The translations under genes were made by a program, and so were the position numbers. Shown here piece by piece: positions 1 to 6,536 of a DNA stretch of 7,462 bases. The DNA comes from Methanoregulaceae archaeon (GTDB taxonomy: Archaea; Halobacteriota; Methanomicrobia; Methanomicrobiales; Methanospirillaceae), in NCBI GenBank assembly GCA_025453715.1, contig JALOPT010000077.1, positions 1 to 7,462 on the forward strand, given 5' to 3'. The notes below the pieces were generated by a model. It searched no databases. It was not told where the DNA came from and saw only the letters and a list, made by a program, of their open reading frames with translations. Position 1 is the stretch's first letter. Each line of letters starts with the position of its first letter.

Positions 1-32
1 CCAGGATCATTTCTTTATCCTGGTCACCAGGA
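1..32. repeat. Nested short palindromes at the left edge
   Basis: CCAGGAT (1-7) pairs perfectly with ATCCTGG (17-23) across a 9-base loop. TCCTGGT (18-24) pairs perfectly with ACCAGGA (26-32) around a single central C. The middle arm can therefore pair with either flank, and CCAGGA occurs twice as a direct repeat. The cluster lies about 65 bases past the stop of the DUF362 gene. It could be part of that gene's terminator or an operator for a neighbour beyond the window. No U-rich tract follows on the minus strand, so a bacterial-style terminator is not supported. The symmetry is seen directly; its function is unknown. Confidence 0.4.
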
Positions 33-97
33 GATCATGCCGGAGAAATAAGTTTCAAAGGGTTATCCGATGGAAGCTCTCTGCCAGTAGTACCCAT

Positions 98-1207
98 TTA
101 CAAGGGGATAAGTTCGTATTCTGATGATCCGAGACCAACCTCAACCCCATACATTATCTGCCGGTATGCATCGGTGTTTTCCCGCAGTCCTTTGAATTTA
201 TCGGCTCCCTTGTGTTGATTGTGCTGAAGCATGGACTCAGGATTTCCCTTCTGGCTGTTCACAAGGTCGAAGCTGGCAGCATCAATTGCCACCGGGTCCC
301 GTGACGCCAGGATCCCGATATCAGGGACAACGGGAGCATCACTCCATGGTACACAGTCGCAGTCCGGTGTAATATGGGTCAGGAAATTCATATAACCCGT
401 ACGCGATTCCTTACCGTGGACCGCTCCAACCGCATATTCTACAATGCGCTCGATAAATTGCGGGATTTCCGTCACCCAGTCAATATCGATTGCCCGTTCC
501 GGGCAGATAGTCATGCATTCAAAGCACCCGATGCATTTCGAATTTTTAATTGCGGCTTTTTCATCAACGAGCGTAATTGCAGTTTTCGGGCAGACATCAA
601 TACATTTACCGCACCCGACACAGATTTCTTCGATGATTAGCGGACGGGCAGAGTGCTGGGCCTGTTTCCCCACGGCCGATGCGCAACCCATACCCAGGTT
701 TTTTATTGCCCCGCCAAATCCAGCCACCTCGTGACCTTTAAAATGTGAGAGGACAATCATACTTTCCGCTGTTGCAATATCTCCCGAGATTATTACGTCC
801 TGAAAGTGTTTTTTATGAATCACAACGGATTTTGTGTTACCACCCTTCAGCCCGTCTGCTATAATAACCGGGGCACCGACCACAGAATAGTCAAACCCGT
901 GACGGATCGCAGTTTCAATATGGTCTGCGGCGTTTGACCGGCTCCCAAGATAGAGGGTATTTGAATCAGTTACAAAGGGTTTACCACCATATGCCCTGAC
1001 TTTATCGACCACCTGACGGACAAATACCGGGTTAATATAAGAGTCGTTCCCGAGTTCCCCAAAATGTAATTTTATTGCGGTCAGCCCGTTTCTACGTACC
1101 GTCTCTCCAAGACCAGCTGATTCGAACAGGCGGTTAATCTTCGAGACCGTGTTATCCCGCGGGTCTCTTGCCCTCATGTTTGCGAAATAGACTTTTTGTT
1201 TTGGCAT
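98..1207 (-). CDS. DUF362 domain protein with two [4Fe-4S] clusters
   Basis: This is a 369-residue cytoplasmic protein of the DUF362 family, which is common in methanogens and other anaerobes and whose reaction is unknown. A DUF362-type N-terminal part (residues about 5-190) includes TDSNTLYLGSR (80-90) and HFKGHEVAGFGGAIKNLGMG (155-174). A bacterial-ferredoxin insert follows with two cluster motifs, CVGCGKCIDVCP (Cys196, 199, 202, 206) and CIGCFECMTICP (Cys225, 228, 231, 235). The DUF362 fold resumes with DIGILASRDPVAIDAAS (296-312). All eight cluster cysteines are present, so two [4Fe-4S] clusters and an electron-transfer role are likely. Cys175, Cys283 and Cys285 are extra cysteines. No signal peptide or membrane segment is seen. 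The frame stays open upstream to 1294, but the ATG at 1207 has a good Shine-Dalgarno sequence and begins where the family's sequence begins. It is separated from copA by 305 bp, so it is probably transcribed on its own. Family assignment is firm; function is not known. Confidence 0.9.
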   Translation of the reverse strand: MPKQKVYFANMRARDPRDNTVSKINRLFESAGLGETVRRNGLTAIKLHFGELGNDSYINPVFVRQVVDKVRAYGGKPFVTDSNTLYLGSRSNAADHIETAIRHGFDYSVVGAPVIIADGLKGGNTKSVVIHKKHFQDVIISGDIATAESMIVLSHFKGHEVAGFGGAIKNLGMGCASAVGKQAQHSARPLIIEEICVGCGKCIDVCPKTAITLVDEKAAIKNSKCIGCFECMTICPERAIDIDWVTEIPQFIERIVEYAVGAVHGKESRTGYMNFLTHITPDCDCVPWSDAPVVPDIGILASRDPVAIDAASFDLVNSQKGNPESMLQHNQHKGADKFKGLRENTDAYRQIMYGVEVGLGSSEYELIPL

Positions 1208-1512
1208 TGTCAGACACTCCATTGAGAAGATGTATTCAATGATCCCGGGAACCGGGTAATAACTGATTAGTAACCAGCAAGAGGAATAAAACACTTTGCA
1301 ATTGAAAAATATCTATCAGGATAGACTCCGCATTTGGCAGAACAACCCCTGCAGATCTTCTGCCTGAATGACTAAAAATGTTAGCTGGGGGTACCTCTGT
1401 CCAGGTGTTTTGAGATTTAAACAGGGAAAGGTGCCAAAAATTAATCCACTTTATCATCACTTCCTGATACCCAGACTTATTCATCAGGGAGTATTCTGCC
1501 TGCATAAGATTA
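1208..1512. other. 305-bp intergenic region, no recognised gene
   Basis: This stretch lies between the copA stop and the DUF362 start. A minus-strand frame is open from 1556 to 1236, but it begins inside copA in another frame and its translation resembles nothing I know. On the minus strand there are T-rich runs at about 1436-1444 (TTAATTTTT) and 1374-1379 that could end copA transcription archaeal-style. A small dyad, GCAGA-TCT-TCTGC, lies at 1351-1363. A weak AT-rich candidate TATA box for the DUF362 gene lies near 1283-1292. The leader holds CCCGG-GAA-CCGGG (1244-1256), a possible short hairpin 37 bases before the start codon. None of these is strong alone. Confidence 0.4.
1215..1220 (-). 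promoter_or_regulatory. Shine-Dalgarno site of the DUF362 gene
   Basis: On the minus strand GGAGTG ends seven bases before the ATG at 1207. It decides between this start and the in-frame ATGs at 1222 and 1294. The 1222 ATG lies next to the GGAG itself, so using it would bury the site in coding sequence. Confidence 0.6.
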
Positions 1513-3960
1513 TTATTCCAAGCCGGGTGCTGCCCTTCTTTCCACCTCAGGAACATAGGACTTTAACATCAGGGACAGGCTCACAACAGTAACCGAACTC
1601 AGTGCCATGGCAAACGCAGCGAGCTCAGGCCTGAACATAATGCCAAAGGAGGGATAAAAAAGTCCTGCTGCTACCGGGATAAGTGCCACGTTGTATGCAA
1701 ATGCCCAGAATATGTTACCCCTGATCCTGCCCATAACTTTTTTCGATAACTGGATGGCAGCAACGGAATCTGTCAGGTCATCCCGTATCAGGACAATGTC
1801 CCCGCTCTCAATTGCGATGTCAGTCCCACTGCCAATGGCAATTCCCACGTCTGCCCGGGCCAGCGCCGGGGCATCGTTAATTCCATCCCCCACAAATGCC
1901 ACAATTTCACCCCTCCCCTGCATCGCCTGGACTTCAGATGCCTTATCCTCAGGGAGCACTTCCGCTAATACCTTTAATATACCAACCTTCCGGGCGATTG
2001 CATCAGCCGTGCGCTGGTTATCACCCGTAATCATCACGACTTTTAACCCCATTTTATTGAGGCTTGAAACCGCCCGGTTTGCCGAATCCTTCAGGGTGTC
2101 TGCAATCCCGATAACTCCAGCCATTCTGCCACCAGCCGCGATTAGGACGGCAGTCTTCCCTTGCTGCTCGATCAGGGAGATTTGTGATTCAGCCCCGTTA
2201 TCAACATGGACTCCCTTGTCTTTCATCAATGCCCGGTTACCTGCCAGCACTTCTTCCCCGAGGACCAGACCCGTGACACCCTTTCCATTAATAGTATCAA
2301 ATTTATCCGCTGTCTCCTTCAAAACACCTTTTCTCTTTCCTTCCCTGACAATTGCCTGTGCAAGAGGGTGTTCTGACCCGCTTTCCACAGCTGCCGTAAT
2401 GGAGAGCAGGGTCGCTTCCGGGATACCAAACCTGATGATATCGGTGACTTCAGGCTGCCCCCTGGTAAGAGTGCCGGTCTTGTCGAACACCACAGTCGTG
2501 ATTTTTTCAGCGACTTCGAGAGCTTCACCGTTCTTGATCAAAATTCCAAGCTCAGCTCCCCTTCCGACCCCGACCGTCACAGCTGTTGGCGTTGCAAGCC
2601 CCAGTGCACAAGGGCAGGCAACAACAAGCACGGAAATCGTTGCAGTAAGAGCGAAAAGAAGGCTGGCGCCAAGGAGATAATACCAGGTAACAAATGTAAC
2701 AGCGGCAATGACCAGTAATACCGGGATAAAGTAGGTAACCGCGATATCGGCAATTCTCTGTACGGGGGGCTTCGATGCCTGTGCGTCCTCTACCAGCTGG
2801 ATTATCCTGGCAAGAACGGTCTCTTTTCCTACCTTTAATACCTTCACGGTCAGGACACTGTTCTGGTTTATCGTCCCCCCGACCACCATATCCCCCTTAT
2901 GCTTAAGCGGTGGAACCGGCTCACCCGTGATCATCGCTTCATTGACATAGCTCTCCCCTGCGACCACTTCGCCATCCACCGGGACTTTCGCACCCGGTTT
3001 GACAACAACTAGGTCCCCGGGTACGACATCGTCGACCGGGATCTCCTCTTCAGTCCCGTTCCTGAGGACAATGGCACTTTTGGCCCCAAGACCTGCAAGT
3101 TTTTTAATTGCATCTGACGTCCTGCCCTTCGCTTTTGCCTCGAGGTAGCGGCCAAGTATCAGGAATGACGCAAGCATTATTGCAGCATCGTAGAACATGA
3201 ATCCAGGGTCCAGAACGATATTAAAGGTCCCAAGCACGCTCGAACCATAAGCAATTCCGGTACCCATTGCGTACATCACGTCCATGTTTAGCGAATGGTT
3301 CCGAAGTGCCATCAGAGCAGCCCGGAAAATCGGGGAGGCAACATACACGAATACCGGGGTGCCGATAATGAACATGATGTATGCCATTTCCTGCATGGTA
3401 ATTGGCAGTGGGACCCACATCATGAGCATGAGGGGTATACTTACCGCAAACCCGATCGAGAAACGAAGGAGTTTATCATGAAGGTTTTTTTCACGTACCT
3501 TCGTTTCTGCCTCCTCGCTGATTTCCCCGGCAAGTCCCAGGTACTGGTAACCAGAGTCCTCGATGGCGTATTTCATTTCACTTATCCCGGTTACCGACGG
3601 GTTATATGTCACATATGCCTTTTCAGTACCAAGGTTGACCGTAGCGGTGACTACTCCGGGAAGGGCCCGTAGTGATGCCTCGATAGTCTGCACGCAGGTC
3701 GCACATACCATTCCCCCGACCTTTATGACCGCCTCCCTGTTCACCACCTCATAACCGGCATCTTTTACTGCCTTTTCAAGGTCTGAAATCGTAACTTTAG
3801 CGGGGTCAAATTCGACATGCGCAGTGTCTGTCCCAAAGTTCACCTGTGCGTTTGAAACGCTTTCAACCTTTGACAGGGACTCCTCGATATTAATTGCACA
3901 CGTTGCGCAATGCATTCCTGAAATCTTCAGTTCAGCCTTTTTCTTTTGTTCCCCTGGCAT
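1513..3960 (-). CDS. copA: Cu(+)-exporting P1B-type ATPase CopA
   Basis: This is an 815-residue membrane pump that exports Cu(+), and probably Ag(+), from the cytoplasm using ATP. Two heavy-metal-associated domains come first, with metal-binding GMHCATC (15-21) and GMVCATC (83-89). Membrane helices start near residue 165. The actuator domain carries TGEP (345-348). The transport helix has CPC (449-451). The phosphorylation loop has DKTGTLT with the aspartate at 493, the nucleotide domain has the SEHPLA histidine at 531, and the hinge is GDGINDAP (691-698). The last two helices carry Tyr756-Asn757 and Met786 with Ser789-Ser790. CPC, YN and MSS together are the signature of the Cu(+) subgroup and separate it from Zn/Cd pumps. 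Length and domain order are normal and nothing is missing. The ATG at 3960 has no Shine-Dalgarno sequence, and a TATA-like box lies about 28 bases upstream, so the mRNA is probably leaderless. No CopZ chaperone or copper regulator gene is seen beside it. Confidence 0.97.
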   Translation of the reverse strand: MPGEQKKKAELKISGMHCATCAINIEESLSKVESVSNAQVNFGTDTAHVEFDPAKVTISDLEKAVKDAGYEVVNREAVIKVGGMVCATCVQTIEASLRALPGVVTATVNLGTEKAYVTYNPSVTGISEMKYAIEDSGYQYLGLAGEISEEAETKVREKNLHDKLLRFSIGFAVSIPLMLMMWVPLPITMQEMAYIMFIIGTPVFVYVASPIFRAALMALRNHSLNMDVMYAMGTGIAYGSSVLGTFNIVLDPGFMFYDAAIMLASFLILGRYLEAKAKGRTSDAIKKLAGLGAKSAIVLRNGTEEEIPVDDVVPGDLVVVKPGAKVPVDGEVVAGESYVNEAMITGEPVPPLKHKGDMVVGGTINQNSVLTVKVLKVGKETVLARIIQLVEDAQASKPPVQRIADIAVTYFIPVLLVIAAVTFVTWYYLLGASLLFALTATISVLVVACPCALGLATPTAVTVGVGRGAELGILIKNGEALEVAEKITTVVFDKTGTLTRGQPEVTDIIRFGIPEATLLSITAAVESGSEHPLAQAIVREGKRKGVLKETADKFDTINGKGVTGLVLGEEVLAGNRALMKDKGVHVDNGAESQISLIEQQGKTAVLIAAGGRMAGVIGIADTLKDSANRAVSSLNKMGLKVVMITGDNQRTADAIARKVGILKVLAEVLPEDKASEVQAMQGRGEIVAFVGDGINDAPALARADVGIAIGSGTDIAIESGDIVLIRDDLTDSVAAIQLSKKVMGRIRGNIFWAFAYNVALIPVAAGLFYPSFGIMFRPELAAFAMALSSVTVVSLSLMLKSYVPEVERRAAPGLE

Positions 3961-3983
3961 ATGATAGAACTAAACCATCCCGG

Positions 3984-3996
3984 TTATTTAAATGCA
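3984..3996 (-). promoter_or_regulatory. Archaeal TATA box for copA (leaderless transcript)
   Basis: On the minus strand TTTAAATA (3992-3985) is centred about 28 bases before the copA ATG. Archaeal TATA boxes usually sit about 26-27 bases before the transcription start, which puts the start within a base or two of the ATG. The absence of any GGAG/GGTG-like sequence before the ATG fits leaderless translation. The upstream BRE position is only a weak match. Confidence 0.55.
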
Positions 3997-3999
3997 CCT

Positions 4000-4015
4000 T
4001 GCCGTGGATCCGGCA
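4000..4015. promoter_or_regulatory. Dyad upstream of the copA TATA box
   Basis: TGCCGTGGATCCGGCA has perfect 5-base arms (TGCCG and CGGCA) around six bases. It sits directly upstream of the presumed BRE/TATA of copA, where archaeal activators often bind. It is a candidate operator for a copper-responsive regulator. Five-base arms can arise by chance, so this is only suggestive. Confidence 0.25.
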
Positions 4016-4037
4016 GGTTACAGAATTTCCAGTAATA

Positions 4038-4062
4038 ATTAAACCCGGGTCTCTTGTTTAAT
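4038..4062 (-). terminator. Hairpin at the end of the permease gene
   Basis: ATTAAAC (4038-4044) and GTTTAAT (4056-4062) are perfect 7-base inverted arms around 11 bases. The arm on the gene side reaches into the TGA stop codon. Read on the minus strand it is a weak, AT-rich stem followed by TATTAC, with no clear U tract. It may help end the permease transcript before the copA promoter. It is also possible that the symmetry is incidental. Confidence 0.3.
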
Positions 4063-5300
4063 CATATAAAAGTAAGCCAGGTCACAAATATTACACCGGT
4101 AATGAGGGTAAACGGGATACCGAGCCGTAAGAACTCCATGAATGTTATTGTTTCGCCCTGCCGTTCGGCGTTCTGGATCACGATAACATTGCTTGCGGCT
4201 CCCAGGATGGTCAGGTTACCCGCGAGCGTACTCCCGGCCGCGAGAGCCATTGTCCCATTCACAGACATCCCGGCTTGTTGGAACAGGGGGGTAAACAGGG
4301 CAACAAACGGGACATTAGAGATAAGCTGGCTGATTAAAAGACTTGTTGAATACAGGAGTACGACAGATGATGTCGCGGCCGCCGGGACTGCGGCCTGGAA
4401 GACACCCGTTGCGAACACTGCAGCCATCAGGACAAACATGGATATGAAGAAAACCAGAGTAGGCCAGTCAATTTTTCGGATTATTTCCACTCGTTTACGG
4501 GAAAAAAGAATAATGGGGGCAGCTCCCGCAATTGCAATCGCAGGTAGCGGGAGGGTATATGCTATACCAAAGGGGTGCAGGGTAAGCAGGACCTGCAGAA
4601 TAATGCAGGAAATAATGAGTGTAAATGATACTTTAAGGAGCCGGACAAGTCCGGGATCTGCAGGTTGAACTTCTTCCGTTATGCACAATCTCTCACCGGC
4701 ATCATGCAGGTAAAATAACCGGAAAAAGAGTACGAGGACCACCAGTGAAATTATCGTGGGGATACCGAGGTAGAGAAAAAATGTTCCAAATGGGTTGAAA
4801 TACCCACATTCTGTGGCAATAAGAAGGTTCTGGGGATTGCCTATCGGGCTGAAAACGCTCCCGGTGGTAATTGCGAAACAGAGAGCGAGCAGGAGCATTT
4901 TAACGCTTAAACCAAGGCGATTACCAAGGTACAGGGCGAGGGGTGTCCCGATGATCGCAATCGTGTCATTCATAAGGAACGCAGAAAGAAAGGCCATTGA
5001 GAGTATAAACAACGTAATGAACTGCCAGGAGTTCCTGCAACAGGATACCAGGCGTTTTGAAATCGTAAACAGGTAGCCACTCTCTGAAAGTGCTTCCCCG
5101 ACGACAAACATCCCGAATAAAAAGACCATTACCCCAAGGTTAACAGACTGAGCCGCATCTGGCAGGGATATCTGGCCGGTTATCAGTACAGCAACAGCAC
5201 CGGCACACATTACCTGCCAGATATGAAACCGGAAACGGCCTACCTGGCGGACAGCTATCAATAAAAAAACAGCCAGGAGGATTACAAGAGAGATTTCCAT
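4062..5300 (-). CDS. ArsB/NhaD/SLC13-type permease (ion transporter superfamily)
   Basis: This is a 412-residue integral membrane protein with about 10-12 hydrophobic segments over its whole length and no sizeable soluble domain. The two pseudo-symmetric halves carry paired family motifs. In the first half these are MNDTIAIIGTPLALYL (110-125) and SPIGNPQNLLIA (151-162). In the second half they are SNVPFVALFTPL (328-339) and GNLTILGAASNVIVIQNAE (361-379). These re-entrant-loop motifs are typical of the superfamily that includes the arsenite pump ArsB, NhaD antiporters and SLC13 anion carriers. The substrate cannot be read from the sequence; arsenite or another oxyanion is plausible beside a copper pump, but this is inference. 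No arsA, arsC or arsR lies next to it. The length is ordinary for ArsB-like proteins. The ATG at 5300 follows GGTG (5306-5309) at a 5-base spacing. A TATA/BRE-like sequence at 5374-5389 suggests its own promoter. Confidence 0.88.
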   Translation of the reverse strand: MEISLVILLAVFLLIAVRQVGRFRFHIWQVMCAGAVAVLITGQISLPDAAQSVNLGVMVFLFGMFVVGEALSESGYLFTISKRLVSCCRNSWQFITLFILSMAFLSAFLMNDTIAIIGTPLALYLGNRLGLSVKMLLLALCFAITTGSVFSPIGNPQNLLIATECGYFNPFGTFFLYLGIPTIISLVVLVLFFRLFYLHDAGERLCITEEVQPADPGLVRLLKVSFTLIISCIILQVLLTLHPFGIAYTLPLPAIAIAGAAPIILFSRKRVEIIRKIDWPTLVFFISMFVLMAAVFATGVFQAAVPAAATSSVVLLYSTSLLISQLISNVPFVALFTPLFQQAGMSVNGTMALAAGSTLAGNLTILGAASNVIVIQNAERQGETITFMEFLRLGIPFTLITGVIFVTWLTFI

Positions 5301-5319
5301 ATTAACACCGGGAATTTCT

Positions 5320-5331
5320 TATTCATGAATA
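5320..5331. promoter_or_regulatory. 12-bp perfect palindrome in the permease leader
   Basis: TATTCATGAATA is perfectly symmetrical and lies 20 to 31 bases before the permease start codon. If transcription starts near 5351, as the TATA box at 5374-5381 predicts, the site lies inside the 5' leader. A repressor bound there would block elongation or initiation. The ATTCA/TGAAT half-sites resemble those of ArsR/SmtB-type metal sensors in general form only. No regulator gene is visible in the window. Confidence 0.35.
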
Positions 5332-5373
5332 GGTACTCTGCCGAAACATGGGGCTGGAAAATTTCAGGGCTGC

Positions 5374-5389
5374 TAATTATACTATTTCC
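5374..5389 (-). promoter_or_regulatory. BRE/TATA promoter of the permease gene
   Basis: On the minus strand GGAAATAG (5389-5382) followed by TATAATTA (5381-5374) resembles an archaeal BRE plus TATA box. It lies in the 126-bp gap after the reductase gene and predicts a start near 5351 with a leader of about 50 bases. That leader contains the palindrome and the GGTG ribosome site. The motif is read by eye. Confidence 0.45.
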
Positions 5390-5426
5390 AGTCCCGGGAT
5401 GGGCCCCTGTTGTTGGGAGATCCTGT

Positions 5427-5798
5427 TTATTGGTTACACTGCCTCATCCGCCAGTGAAGAAGGACACCTTCATCAATCCTGGAACTGTCTATAAGGTCCA
5501 TTGTTACAAACGGATCGGTCATGCTAAACCCCTCCCCATCGGAGGGTGTAGGGGAGTCACGGCCGCCAATAACCATGTTGCCGATGAACTGGAACATCTC
5601 ATCCACGAGTCCCAGATCAAACATCGACCAGAGCAGCGTCCCCCCTCCTTCTACCATGAGGTTCCGGACACCCATCTCGTACAACCGGCTAAGTAATACT
5701 TTGAGGTCAACCTCCTGTTTTCCTGTGATAATCACTGTTGCATGTGATTTCAGGGTACGAAGAGTCCCGGGATCAATTCCCTCTGCACAACCGATCAC
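5427..5798 (-). CDS. Archaeal RibD-type riboflavin reductase, 5'-truncated at the joint
   Basis: This is the C-terminal half of the archaeal reductase that converts 2,5-diamino-6-ribosylamino-4(3H)-pyrimidinone 5'-phosphate to the ribitylamino form with NAD(P)H, a cytoplasmic step of riboflavin (and hence F420/FAD) synthesis. The visible 123 residues hold the nucleotide-site motif MVEGGGTLLWS followed by GLVDEMFQFIGNMVIGGRD, then PTPSDGEGF and the closing RIDEGVLLHW. All of these fit the archaeal single-domain form, which is usually about 220 residues. The GTG at 5798 is not a real start. The same frame reads on upstream as Y-K-P-G-K-R (to about 5816) in a family-like way and reaches a stop at 5828-5826. 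Roughly the first 100 residues are absent, including the N-terminal strand with the substrate pocket. The fragment should therefore be inactive as it stands. The cut coincides with the joint to bacterial DNA. Confidence 0.85.
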   Translation of the reverse strand: MIGCAEGIDPGTLRTLKSHATVIITGKQEVDLKVLLSRLYEMGVRNLMVEGGGTLLWSMFDLGLVDEMFQFIGNMVIGGRDSPTPSDGEGFSMTDPFVTMDLIDSSRIDEGVLLHWRMRQCNQ

Positions 5799-5825
5799 CC
5801 TCTTTCCAGGTTTATATTGCAGAGT
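5799..5825. other. Joint between archaeal and bacterial DNA
   Basis: Minus-strand archaeal coding sequence runs rightward to here and then stops in mid-protein. Plus-strand bacterial coding sequence begins here, also in mid-protein. Base composition and codon style change at the same point. No insertion-sequence end, tRNA, integrase site or target duplication is visible. CCAGG occurs at 5806-5810 and again at 5829-5833, which is short enough to be chance. The exact base of the joint cannot be fixed because about 20 bases can be read as either family. A misassembly between two community members is the simplest cause. Confidence 0.8.
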
Positions 5826-6536
5826 TCACCAGGCACCTATCAACATAGTCTCCAGGTAGCTAATCTGGCTGAACAAGCTGCTGAAGCGATAGGGGCAGAT
5901 CCATTATTAACACGTGTTGGATCTATTTATCATGATGCGGGAAAAGCTGTTAATCCTACTTTTTTTGTTGAAAACCAGGTAACTGGAATGAATCCTCACG
6001 ATTCCCTGGATCCATTTTCTAGTGCAGAAATTATTCTCCGCCATGTTACGGATGGGGCGGAACTTGGGAGAAAGTTTCGTTTACCACGCCGGCTCATTGA
6101 TTTTATGCTGGAACACCACGGAACTTTAATTACACGTTATCAGTATGCCCGTGCTGTCCTGGCATCCAATGGGGATGAATCAAAAGTTGATATTGAACTT
6201 TTCCGCTATCCAGGACCAAGACCAAAATCCAGAGAAACCGCTCTTCTAATGTTGGCCGATAATTGTGAGGCGCGCGTTCGCGCCAATCCACCCAAGGATG
6301 AAAAAGCATTACGGCAAATGATTGATCAAGCATTTGAGTACGTTCAGCAACAACACCAACTCGATGATACACGGCTATCCATTAAAGACTTACATCTAGC
6401 CTCAGAATCGTTTTTCCACACATTGCAAAACATGTATCACCCAAGAATTCCCTACCCAGAGTACAAGAATCCCCCTTCCTCAATTAATGTCGATACTTTA
6501 CCAATCCTGGAAGCAAAAGAGACCGATGAAAAATGA
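5817..6536 (+). CDS. pgpH: PgpH-type HD-domain c-di-AMP phosphodiesterase, 5'-truncated
   Basis: This is the C-terminal catalytic domain of a 7TMR-HDED/PgpH family protein, which hydrolyses cyclic di-AMP to pApA. Residue numbers count from the TTG at 5817. The metal-ligand set appears intact: His10 in GTYQHS, His39-Asp40 in YHDAGK, His76 in RHVTDG, His100-His101 in EHHGT and Asp148 in MLADN. The family signatures ENQ and FRYPGPRPKSRETALLMLAD are also present. Full-length relatives have about 700 or more residues, with an extracellular domain and seven membrane helices before this domain. All of that is missing. The TTG is not a convincing start: it lies inside the conserved helix before the first ligand histidine, and no Shine-Dalgarno sequence precedes it. 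The gene is therefore cut by the joint. Its stop overlaps the ybeY start by four bases (ATGA), so the two are translationally coupled. As a free HD domain it would be soluble if expressed at all. Confidence 0.88.
   Translation: MQSSPGTYQHSLQVANLAEQAAEAIGADPLLTRVGSIYHDAGKAVNPTFFVENQVTGMNPHDSLDPFSSAEIILRHVTDGAELGRKFRLPRRLIDFMLEHHGTLITRYQYARAVLASNGDESKVDIELFRYPGPRPKSRETALLMLADNCEARVRANPPKDEKALRQMIDQAFEYVQQQHQLDDTRLSIKDLHLASESFFHTLQNMYHPRIPYPEYKNPPSSINVDTLPILEAKETDEK

Noticed and set aside
1208..1294. N-terminal extension of the DUF362 protein from the ATG at 1294
   Set aside because: The extra 29 residues have no family counterpart, while the ATG at 1207 has a well-placed GGAGTG.
1691..2680. 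Long plus-strand open frame (329 codons)
   Set aside because: It lies wholly antisense to copA over its ATP-binding region and its translation is serine/proline-rich with no recognisable motif. It is a shadow of the real gene's codon pattern.
5817..5819. TTG as a genuine start of a free-standing HD protein
   Set aside because: It lies inside a conserved part of the family, has no ribosome site and coincides with the joint. It is only the first start-like codon after the break.
5799..5833. Mobile-element insertion as cause of the joint
   Set aside because: No transposase, terminal inverted repeat, target duplication, integrase or tRNA is visible near the joint, only a short CCAGG repeat.
5325..5859. 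Plus-strand open frames over the reductase fragment
   Set aside because: They run antisense to clearly recognisable riboflavin-reductase sequence and show no motifs of their own.
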